Positions 1 to 4,888 of a stretch of 5,196 nt of DNA are shown here, one piece after another (position 1 is the first letter of the stretch; each line of letters starts with the position of its first letter). The notes below the pieces were generated by a model, which saw only the letters and a list, made by a program, of their open reading frames with translations, made no database searches and was not told the origin of the DNA. The stretch is from Gemmatimonadota bacterium (GTDB lineage Bacteria > Gemmatimonadota > Gemmatimonadetes > Gemmatimonadales > GWC2-71-9), in NCBI GenBank assembly GCA_003220985.1, contig QHTY01000270.1:605-5800 (forward strand), in the 5' to 3' direction. The position numbers and the translations under genes are program-made.

Positions 1-300
1 AATGCTGTCCTGGGCCGGTCTCTGGTACCCACCGGGGAAGTGCTGGACGTTTGTGGCGACATAGGTAGCCATCGACATGCCGCCCGCCGTGACATACTCG
101 ACCAGCGTGTATGTATTGCCGACCGGCGTATAGGGGGCGCTGGTGAGAACGTCGGTCACCGAATCGATGATGTTCGTCGAGCCCAGCCAGAAGAAGGTCG
201 CGATAATTGCATCGCCGTTGCGGGGATTCGTCGGGTTGAACCCTTTGATGAGCATTGACCCGCTCTCATTGAACGTACCGTTGCATTTGTCGATGGTAAT
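1..300 (-). repeat. Second copy of internal tandem module (partial)
   Basis: This encodes residues 278-377 of the lipoprotein and matches 697-996 at a constant offset of 696 bases (232 codons). DNA identity is strong in places, for example around the AATCAT/GATGAT stretch encoding NII and the stretch encoding ATFFW. Protein identity by eye is about 60-65% over the 100 aligned residues. The copy continues past the window edge. Confidence 0.85.
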
Positions 301-1131
301 GCCCGGTGCGGGATTGAGTGCGAGCACGGTGGCCAGCGACGTCCCCGGCGTCTCCGCCGTGTAGAACCACGTCCACTGCGGATCGACATAACTGGCGCCA
401 TTCTGCACGAGATACTCCCCATCGCCTTTGATCGCGGTGTCCGACATCGTGCTGATGTTGGTAAAGCCCGGGGGCCCCGCGATGCCGACCAGGCCGCTCG
501 ACATCGTCACGCCATATGCCAGCGCGCCCGAGCAGGCCCCGATCGCGCCGGCGTCTGCTGTCGTGGTGGAGGAGCCTGAGCCCGAGGCAGAGCGGTGCGC
601 CCCCAACGCCCGGGTGTACACGGCGTGCACGCCCGTGTACGCGGACAGCATCACCCCGCCATCGCTCACCGAATCCGCGAGCGTCGCGTGCACCACAAGC
701 AGGCTGTTGCCGTTCGCGCCGTTGTAGCCGTCGGGAAAGTTCTGCACGTTGGTGGCGACGTACGTCGCCATCGAGATACCGCCCTGGACGTACTCGACAA
801 GCGAATAAGTGTTGCCTACCAAGGGGTAGCCGGTCGCCGACAGGTGGTCGGTCACCGAGGTGATGATGTTGCTCGAGCCCCGCCAGAAGAAGGTCGCGAT
901 GATCGCATCGCCGCGGTGTGGGTTCGTGGGGACAAATCCCATGCTGAGGAGTGTGCCGCTCTCGCTGAACGTGCCGTCCTTTTGGTCGAGGACAACGTTC
1001 GGCGCCACCACGTCAAACATCGGGAGCGCGGGACCGCGGTGCTCGGAGCTGATGGAGTCGCGGCAGGCTGTGGCGAGCAGTGCCGCGGCCAGAAGCGGCG
1101 GAATGGCTGCGAAGGTTGCCTGCTTCTTCAT
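1..1131 (-). CDS. Secreted lipoprotein with tandem beta-rich modules, 3' end beyond window
   Basis: I do not recognise a named family. The reading frame is open for 377 codons from ATG 1131-1129 to the window edge, so the C-terminus is missing. The start is fixed by a perfect AAGGAGG six bases upstream. The N-terminus MKKQ, followed by an Ala/Leu-rich stretch ending LLATAC at residues 18-23, reads as a lipoprotein signal peptide with Cys23 as the lipidated residue, although Ala rather than Leu sits at -3. The mature protein contains two copies of one module, starting near residues 46 and 278. Shared segments include DGTF/NGTF, PTNP, GDAIIATFFW, VGNTY, LVEYV and SMATYVATNVQ. The second half of the first module (residues 140-277) is Gly/Ser/Thr-rich and predicted beta-rich, as in repeated extracellular beta-sandwich modules. 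The likely location is the outer membrane or cell surface. Function is unknown; adhesion or matrix roles are only guesses. A response regulator gene lies upstream on the same strand. Confidence 0.85.
   Translation of the reverse strand, partial: MKKQATFAAIPPLLAAALLATACRDSISSEHRGPALPMFDVVAPNVVLDQKDGTFSESGTLLSMGFVPTNPHRGDAIIATFFWRGSSNIITSVTDHLSATGYPLVGNTYSLVEYVQGGISMATYVATNVQNFPDGYNGANGNSLLVVHATLADSVSDGGVMLSAYTGVHAVYTRALGAHRSASGSGSSTTTADAGAIGACSGALAYGVTMSSGLVGIAGPPGFTNISTMSDTAIKGDGEYLVQNGASYVDPQWTWFYTAETPGTSLATVLALNPAPGITIDKCNGTFNESGSMLIKGFNPTNPRNGDAIIATFFWLGSTNIIDSVTDVLTSAPYTPVGNTYTLVEYVTAGGMSMATYVATNVQHFPGGYQRPAQDSI
697..996 (-). repeat. First copy of internal tandem module (aligned part)
   Basis: This encodes residues 46-145 of the lipoprotein, the part that can be aligned with the truncated second copy at 1-300. 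The module itself runs on to about residue 277, giving a full period of 232 residues. Differences between the copies are mostly substitutions with no large indels, so the duplication has diverged but kept its length. Confidence 0.85.
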
Positions 1132-1137
1132 GGTTTG

Positions 1138-1144
1138 CCTCCTT
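1138..1144 (-). promoter_or_regulatory. Shine-Dalgarno site of the lipoprotein gene
   Basis: The minus strand reads AAGGAGG, a full match to the anti-SD, with six bases before ATG 1131. This decides the start codon and suggests efficient translation. Confidence 0.9.
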
Positions 1145-1152
1145 GTGGAGTG

Positions 1153-1170
1153 CCCGAGACAAGCCTCGGG
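1153..1170 (-). other. Hairpin just upstream of the lipoprotein SD
   Basis: CCCGAG (1153-1158) and CTCGGG (1165-1170) form a perfect 6-bp stem with a 6-base loop, ending eight bases before the SD on the minus strand. No U-run follows, so it is unlikely to be an intrinsic terminator. It could be a leader structure or the 3' boundary of a processed transcript. Only the pairing is seen; the role is inferred. Confidence 0.4.
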
Positions 1171-1251
1171 TACGGGAGGGTAGCGAGCAGGAGCGCTGCC
1201 GTCTGTCGGGAGGATTCGTCGGAGAGTGTGGGGAAGTACGGGCGGGCGGCT

Positions 1252-1268
1252 GTGGGAAGAACTCCCAC
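1252..1268 (-). other. Hairpin downstream of the response regulator
   Basis: GTGGGA (1252-1257) and TCCCAC (1263-1268) form a 6-bp stem with a 5-base loop, 11 bases after the stop of the regulator gene. No poly-U tract follows on the minus strand, so it is at best a weak or Rho-assisted terminator. If it does terminate, the lipoprotein gene would need its own promoter in 1145-1251, where I see no convincing one. Confidence 0.35.
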
Positions 1269-1279
1269 GCCGGCTCGCG

Positions 1280-1966
1280 CTACTCGATTTTAAGGAGCCC
1301 GGCGCGGAGCGCGAAGCGCACCAGCTCGGAGCGGTGCTTCAGGCCCAGCTTGTCCATGACGCGGGCGCGGTAGGTGTCCACACTCTTCGGGCTGAGACGC
1401 AGCAGCTTGCCGATTTCGGTCGAGGTATGCCCCTCCGCGGTGAGGCCGAGGACTTCGCGCTCCCGCACACTGAGCCGGGCAACGGCGCCGATCCCATTCG
1501 CGCGCGGCTGCTTCTGGTGCTCGACCAGCACCCTGGCGGCGCTCGGGTCGAGGAACACTTCGTTCTGCGCGACGGTGCGGATCGCGCGCGTCAGGTTCTC
1601 AGCCGGGCTCCCCTTATTCACGAAGCCGCTGGCGCCCGCCCTGAGCACGTCCAGCAGCTTATCCTCTTGAAGGTAGGCGCTGAACACGAGAATCTTCGTG
1701 CCGGCGTGGAGGGCGGCGATGCGGCGCACGGCCTCGAGACCCCCGATGCCCGGCATGACGAGATCGATGAGCACGACGTCCGGCTTCAGGGCCCGGGTCT
1801 GCTTGACCGCCTCTTCCCCCGTTGTCGCTTCGCCCACCACACGCAGGTTGGCCTGGCGATCGAGCAGCGCGTGCAAGCCGGTGCGCACCGCCCAGTGGTC
1901 GTCAGCGAGCAGGATGTGGATCGGCTTCGGCACAGGCGCTGACGCCGGCCGGAGAGTTCGTCTCAC
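1280..1966 (-). CDS. NarL/FixJ-family two-component response regulator
   Basis: A cytoplasmic DNA-binding regulator of 228 residues, the usual length for this family. The receiver domain covers about residues 15-135. It has the acidic pair D22/D23 in LLADDHW, the phospho-acceptor D68 in VLIDLVMPG, the switch Ser96 in ILVFSAY and the conserved Lys118 in GFVNKG. The LuxR-type helix-turn-helix covers about 165-222, with LSVREREVL, the recognition helix region SPKSVDTYRARVMDKLG and the terminal segment RSELVRFALRAGLL. All phosphorylation residues are present, so it should respond to a histidine kinase, but none is encoded here. The start is GTG 1966, chosen because GGAGG lies three bases upstream and the receiver begins 14 residues later. 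The next in-frame GTG (1933) has no SD. The SD spacing is short, so the start is not certain. Targets are unknown; the downstream lipoprotein gene and the regulator's own promoter are natural candidates. Confidence 0.93.
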   Translation of the reverse strand: MRRTLRPASAPVPKPIHILLADDHWAVRTGLHALLDRQANLRVVGEATTGEEAVKQTRALKPDVVLIDLVMPGIGGLEAVRRIAALHAGTKILVFSAYLQEDKLLDVLRAGASGFVNKGSPAENLTRAIRTVAQNEVFLDPSAARVLVEHQKQPRANGIGAVARLSVREREVLGLTAEGHTSTEIGKLLRLSPKSVDTYRARVMDKLGLKHRSELVRFALRAGLLKIE

Positions 1967-1969
1967 GGT

Positions 1970-1974
1970 CCTCC
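1970..1974 (-). promoter_or_regulatory. Shine-Dalgarno site of the response regulator
   Basis: GGAGG on the minus strand, three bases before GTG 1966. The spacing is shorter than usual, but it is the only SD-like site near the start of the receiver domain. Confidence 0.5.
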
Positions 1975-1978
1975 GTAT

Positions 1979-1990
1979 CCGGGCGCCCGG
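1979..1990. promoter_or_regulatory. 12-bp perfect palindrome upstream of the regulator start
   Basis: CCGGGCGCCCGG is self-complementary over all 12 bases and lies between the candidate promoter (2012-2041) and the SD (1970-1974). With no loop it would fold poorly as RNA, so a protein-binding site is the likelier role, possibly for autoregulation. In GC-rich DNA such a palindrome can also occur by chance. Confidence 0.3.
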
Positions 1991-2011
1991 GTGCTGCGGT
2001 GAGGTTAGCTC

Positions 2012-2041
2012 AGGATACGAGACATCAGCCGGTTGCCGCAA
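2012..2041 (-). promoter_or_regulatory. Candidate sigma70-type promoter for the response regulator
   Basis: The minus strand reads TTGCGG (2041-2036), an 18-base spacer, then TATCCT (2017-2012). Each hexamer matches consensus at four positions. Transcription would begin near 2005, giving a leader of about 40 bases before GTG 1966. Confidence 0.3.
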
Positions 2042-2162
2042 GGCTGAGGGAGCCCTGTGGCCCGACCTCTCGTGACTCCGGACACGTCCTTGGAATCGTT
2101 CTCGCACAAAAACACTACGGCCCGGGCGTCGCGGAGACCCTTTCTCACCGCGGCGGGCATGT

Positions 2163-2194
2163 GTACATTGGTACTACCCAGTAATACCGAGTAT
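2163..2194. promoter_or_regulatory. Candidate operator of the RHH/nucleotidyltransferase operon
   Basis: Two GTAC tetramers (2163-2166, 2171-2174) are followed by GTAA (2181-2184) and GTAT (2191-2194), at steps of 8, 10 and 10 bases. Inside this lies an imperfect inverted repeat, GGTACTA (2170-2176) and TAATACC (2182-2188), six of seven positions pairing across a 5-base spacer. It ends four bases before the start codon of a ribbon-helix-helix protein. That family binds short repeated half-sites as stacked dimers, so autorepression is a reasonable inference. TACATT (2164-2169) could be a -10 element, but no good -35 is seen. Confidence 0.45.
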
Positions 2195-2197
2195 GCC

Positions 2198-2566
2198 ATG
2201 GCCTACGCCCGGATTGCCATCACCCTGCCCAAAGACCTCGTCGCCGCGGCCGACCGCCGCGCCCGGGAGCTCGACCGCTCGCGCAGTCGCGTGATCGCCG
2301 CAGCCCTGCGCGCCTACCTCGAGTCCCCCCCGACGGCGCAGGTTCGTGAAGCGCCTCGCCCGGCCTATGGCTCCGATCCGATTGGGTCCGCCCGGCGCGC
2401 CCAGCTCGAGCGCGATCTCGCCCGCTCGCCCGCTGAACGTCTCCGGATTGCCGAGGCAGCGGCCCGAACGGCACGCGCGCACCGCGCGCCTCGAGGGCGC
2501 CGGCACCAGATCATCGGATTCGACTCCTACGACGATTTTTACGAGTGGAAGCAAAGCCACCGGTAG
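2198..2566 (+). CDS. Ribbon-helix-helix (CopG-type) DNA-binding protein, antitoxin-like
   Basis: A 122-residue protein. Residues 4-41 fit the ribbon-helix-helix fold: strand ARIAITLP, helix A around residues 12-25, the turn and start of helix B at LDRSRSRVI (25-33), then helix B to Tyr40. Residues 42-76 form a charged, Pro/Arg-rich linker. The C-terminus (77-119) is a separate conserved-looking module: SPAERLRIAEAAARTAR, a basic patch, then IIGFDSYDDFYEWK. Tails of this type recur in proteins encoded beside small nucleotidyltransferases, so a partner-binding role is inferred. ATG 2198 is chosen because the fold begins at once after it. The frame is open back to GTG 2057, but that extension would translate through the candidate operator and adds nothing family-like. 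No strong SD precedes ATG 2198. The gene overlaps the next by 22 bases, so the pair is almost certainly one operon, probably repressed by this protein. Confidence 0.85.
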   Translation: MAYARIAITLPKDLVAAADRRARELDRSRSRVIAAALRAYLESPPTAQVREAPRPAYGSDPIGSARRAQLERDLARSPAERLRIAEAAARTARAHRAPRGRRHQIIGFDSYDDFYEWKQSHR

Positions 2567-3000
2567 CCACCGTGTGCGCCGCGCTGAATCGCGCCAAGGC
2601 CAGGTACCTGGTCATCGGCGGCGTGGCGTGCATTCTCCACGGCTACGCCCGTGCCACCGATGACGTCGATATCCTGATCGAGCGGACCGAGGCCAATGCG
2701 GCCCGCGTCCTCAAAGCGCTCGCCGCCGTGGGCTACGGCTTCGCACGCGAATGGTCGGCGACAGAAGTGTTGAAGAAGCCGGTCACGTTGATCGGTGATG
2801 ATCCGCGGATCGATATCTTCACCGTCGCCTGGACGGTGAAGTACGAGCAAGCCGCACCGAATGCGAGCACCGTGAAGATCGGCGCAGTCCAGATTCCGCT
2901 CATCGGTCTCGACGACCTCATCGCCACCAAGCGCACCGGCCGGCTGCAGGATGCCGCCGACATCGAGGCGCTCGAACAGATTAAGTCGCTGCGCGGCTAA
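2545..3000 (+). CDS. Minimal nucleotidyltransferase (AbiEii/MNT-like), RHH partner
   Basis: A 151-residue polymerase-beta-superfamily nucleotidyltransferase, expected to transfer NMP from an NTP to RNA or protein in the cytoplasm. The nucleotide-binding Gly pair is G25-G26 in YLVIGGVACILHGY. The metal-binding carboxylates are D40 and D42 in ATDDVDIL, and D90 in RIDIF, so the catalytic triad looks intact. The C-terminus has the family signature DDLIATKRTGRLQDAADIEAL (split here as DDLIATK at 123-129 and GRLQDAADIEAL at 132-143). Its length is short compared with full AbiEii toxins, which carry extra domains. The start is uncertain. GTG 2545 overlaps the RHH gene by 22 bases, and GTG 2572 would start five bases after its stop. 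Neither has a clear SD, so translational coupling is likely. In MNT/HEPN systems the nucleotidyltransferase is the antitoxin, whereas in AbiE-type and MenT-like systems it is the toxin. Here it has an RHH rather than a HEPN partner, so I infer a toxin or modifying enzyme. Confidence 0.85.
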   Translation: MEAKPPVATVCAALNRAKARYLVIGGVACILHGYARATDDVDILIERTEANAARVLKALAAVGYGFAREWSATEVLKKPVTLIGDDPRIDIFTVAWTVKYEQAAPNASTVKIGAVQIPLIGLDDLIATKRTGRLQDAADIEALEQIKSLRG

Positions 3001-3179
3001 CGAAGCGAGCGAGCCTCAGGGCAAGCTCTTCAGGACACAGACAACCCCTTCGCCCGCAAGATGGAGGACACACGAAAGAGTGAGCAGGACGAAAAACGCA
3101 ATTTGAGCGGCTTGACCCAATCTGCCGTGGGCACGCTGCGGTGTTCGTGCCACGTATCCGCTGTTCATCAGCGCGGCGA

Positions 3180-3200
3180 TTGCGCAACGCTGTGGCGCAA
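3180..3200. promoter_or_regulatory. TTGCGCAA direct repeat, candidate operator
   Basis: The 8-bp palindrome TTGCGCAA (3180-3187) is repeated with one change as TGGCGCAA (3193-3200), a 13-base step. The outer halves can also pair as a 6-bp stem with a 9-base loop. It lies about 65-85 bases before the ATG of the propeller gene, so it could be a regulator site or a 5' leader hairpin. Confidence 0.3.
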
Positions 3201-3249
3201 AGATTGCTATCGGAGGGATTAATTCCGAGCGACACAGCACCCACCTCAC

Positions 3250-3255
3250 AGAGAG
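3250..3255 (+). promoter_or_regulatory. Weak Shine-Dalgarno site supporting ATG 3264
   Basis: AGAGAG lies eight bases before ATG 3264. The match is partial but well spaced. It supports this start over the upstream in-frame GTG at 3141, because the signal peptide also begins exactly here. Confidence 0.45.
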
Positions 3256-3263
3256 CGTTCCAC

Positions 3264-4871
3264 ATGTACGCGCGTGCAGGGTTTGCTGGGCGGCTGGCAA
3301 CCGTGGTCGCGGTGCTGCTGGCCCTGGACTGCTCCGATGTCGTCACGTCCGCGCACCGCGCTCGCCGCTCCTTCCGACCTTCCTTCGATGCCATCCAGAT
3401 CGCCGGCCACGAGCTCGAGGTGCCCACTGGTTTCAACGTGAATCTTTTTGCACAGGGGCTAGACGGCGCGCGCGCGCTCGCGCTCGCCCCCGATGGCGCG
3501 GTCTTCGTCACACTCTCGGGTAATGGCGAGATCATCCGATTGGAGGACGCGGACGGCGACGGCGTTGCCGACGCGCAGAGCATCGTCCTGAGCGGCTTGT
3601 CCTACCCGTTCGGCCTGGCGTTCCGCGGCGACACGCTGTACTTCGCCGAGCAGACCGCGGTGCGCCGGCTCAATCCTGGAGCGAGGACGCCGGTGACACT
3701 CATCCGGACGCGCACGATCGCGTTCGGGCCCGACAATCTGCTCTACGTCGCCATCGGCTCCTCATGCAACGTGTGCGACGATCCGTTGCCCCGCGCGGCC
3801 GTCACGCGCTACAACCTCAACGGCACGAATCCGCGGACGTTTGCCACCGGGCTCCGCAATTCCGTCGGGCTCGCCTTCCACCCGACCACGGGCGAGCTGT
3901 GGGCGAACAACAACGACCGCGACGATCTGGGCGACGATCTGCCACCCGAGCACCTCAACATCCTGCGAGACGGCAAGTGGTATGGATGGCCGCAATGTTA
4001 TCTCCCCGGCCAGGCGAACCCCGAGTATCCGGATGCCGACTGCTCGGGAGTGGAGCCACCGGCCATCACGTTCCAGGCACACTCGGCCCCGCTTGGGCTC
4101 GTGTTCTATACGGGCACCATGTTCCCGGCGGAGTACCAGGGCGATGCGTTCATGACGTATCACGGCTCGTGGAACCGCACCGAGCCCACTGGCGCGAAGG
4201 TCGTGCGCGTGCGCGTGCAAAACGGCCGGCCCACGGCGATCGAAGACTTTGTCACCGGGTGGCAGCTCGCCGATGGCTCTCGCTGGGGTCGCCCCGTGAG
4301 CCTGCTGGTAATGCCGGATGGGGCGCTCCTCGTGAGTGACGATTATGCAGGGGGGATTTGGCGCGTGAGCTTCGCCCAAAGTCCGCCCCCGCCACCGCCG
4401 CCACCACCGGTGCCGCCGCCACCGCCACCACCACCACCGGCGCCACCGCCACCACCACCACCGGTGCCGCCGCCACCACCACCACCGCCGGTGCCGCCAC
4501 CGCCGCCGCCGCCACCACCGCCACCTCCGGCTCCGGTGCCGCCGCCACCGCCGCCGCCGCCGCCGCCCAACCGGCCGCCGGTTGTGAACGCCGGGTCGGA
4601 TCAGTCGGTGCTTGTGGGTCTCTCGTACGCGCTGCCCGACGCGTCTTTCAGCGACCCGGACAACGACGGGCCGTGGTCCTACACGATCGATTGGGGGGAC
4701 GCGTCATCATCCAGCGGCAGCAGATCCAGTCAGGGCGCCCTTACGGGAACCCACAACTATCTCCTGCCCGGCACCTACTCGATCACCGTGACGGTGACTG
4801 ACGACCACGGTGCCACAGGGTCCGACTCGAAAGTCCTCACAGTGACGGCGTTACCGGCGCTCTATCGATAG
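3264..4871 (+). CDS. Exported PQQ-type sugar/sorbosone dehydrogenase-like propeller with poly-Pro linker and PKD domain
   Basis: A 535-residue exported protein. Residues 1-22 form a signal peptide (basic MYARAGFAGR, then TVVAVLLAL) followed by Cys23. Asp at -1 makes the lipobox degenerate, so it may be a lipoprotein or be cut later, near VTSA. Residues 46-370 resemble the glucose/sorbosone dehydrogenase beta-propeller family: LEVPTGF, LALAPDGAVFVT, a DADGDGVAD calcium-type loop, GPDNLLYVAIGSSCNVC with Cys168/Cys171 (possible vicinal-type disulfide), FATGLRNSVGLAFHP, GWPQCY, FMTYHGSWNR, GRPVSLLVMPDGALLVSDD and GGIWRVSF. Family members oxidise sugars in the periplasm using PQQ. The usual Gly-Gly-His-x-Thr-Arg-Thr segment before IAFGPD is absent here (residues 147-151 read IRTRT), so catalysis is doubtful. 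A Pro-rich linker (374-435) leads to a PKD domain (about 437-530) with DPDNDG, IDWGD and PGTYSITVTVTDDHGATGSD. PKD domains often bind polysaccharide or protein at the surface. No cytochrome domain is seen. Frame to TAG 4869 is clean. Confidence 0.88.
   Translation: MYARAGFAGRLATVVAVLLALDCSDVVTSAHRARRSFRPSFDAIQIAGHELEVPTGFNVNLFAQGLDGARALALAPDGAVFVTLSGNGEIIRLEDADGDGVADAQSIVLSGLSYPFGLAFRGDTLYFAEQTAVRRLNPGARTPVTLIRTRTIAFGPDNLLYVAIGSSCNVCDDPLPRAAVTRYNLNGTNPRTFATGLRNSVGLAFHPTTGELWANNNDRDDLGDDLPPEHLNILRDGKWYGWPQCYLPGQANPEYPDADCSGVEPPAITFQAHSAPLGLVFYTGTMFPAEYQGDAFMTYHGSWNRTEPTGAKVVRVRVQNGRPTAIEDFVTGWQLADGSRWGRPVSLLVMPDGALLVSDDYAGGIWRVSFAQSPPPPPPPPPVPPPPPPPPPAPPPPPPPVPPPPPPPPVPPPPPPPPPPPPAPVPPPPPPPPPPNRPPVVNAGSDQSVLVGLSYALPDASFSDPDNDGPWSYTIDWGDASSSSGSRSSQGALTGTHNYLLPGTYSITVTVTDDHGATGSDSKVLTVTALPALYR
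4383..4568 (+). repeat. Poly-proline low-complexity tract
   Basis: 62 codons that are almost all CCN: 56 Pro, four Val and two Ala. Runs of 7 to 12 Pro are broken by single Val or Ala codons (GTG, GCG/GCT), giving an irregular period of about 8-10 residues. The tract joins the propeller to the PKD domain as a stiff spacer. On the other strand it reads as an artefactual poly-Gly or poly-Ala frame. Confidence 0.95.
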
Positions 4872-4888
4872 GGCGCGTGAATCAGATC

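Larger units (their letters stand above)
3001..3263 (+). other. Non-coding leader upstream of the propeller gene
   Basis: 263 bases without a credible gene. TTGACC (3112-3117) resembles a -35 box but has no matching -10 at the right distance. GGCACG (3130-3135) and CGTGCC (3146-3151) could form a hairpin with a 10-base loop. The strongest element is a repeated TTGCGCAA-like site at 3180-3200, listed separately. No terminator for the nucleotidyltransferase operon is obvious. Confidence 0.5.

Noticed and set aside
595..1293. Long plus-strand ORF of 232 codons, and 1226-1942 of 238 codons
   Set aside because: They are antisense to the lipoprotein and response regulator genes, are Arg/Gly/Ala/His-rich, and show no domain; typical shadows in GC-rich DNA.
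1967..2107. 47-residue N-terminal extension of the response regulator to GTG 2107
   Set aside because: The extra residues are Arg/Pro/Ser-rich with no domain, the frame would cover the candidate promoter, and GTG 1966 has an SD right next to the receiver domain.
2057..2197. 47-residue N-terminal extension of the RHH protein to GTG 2057
   Set aside because: The ribbon-helix-helix strand starts at ATG 2198 and the extension would run through the repeat-rich operator-like DNA; no family-like sequence is gained.
2994..3070. Possible integron attC-like site after the nucleotidyltransferase stop
   Set aside because: GGCTAAC resembles a core site only loosely, and no matching GTTRRRY partner or imperfect palindrome was found downstream.
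3061..3222. 53-codon ORF starting ATG 3061 (MEDTRKSEQD...)
   Set aside because: No SD upstream, no recognisable features, and its codons cross the hairpin and repeated elements of the leader.
3016..3300. Minus-strand ORF with a hydrophobic stretch opposite the propeller leader
   Set aside because: No SD, antisense to the signal peptide region of a well-supported gene, and the hydrophobic patch is short and isolated.
3762..4379. 205-codon minus-strand ORF opposite the propeller
   Set aside because: The opposite strand carries clear propeller motifs; this frame has no family-like sequence.
4383..4568. Proline tract considered as a CRISPR-like or minisatellite array
   Set aside because: There are no constant repeats with unique spacers; the periodicity comes from CCN codons with single Val/Ala breaks.
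4252..4570. Minus-strand poly-Gly and poly-Ala/Val ORFs
   Set aside because: These are simply the reverse complement of the CCN proline tract in two frames.
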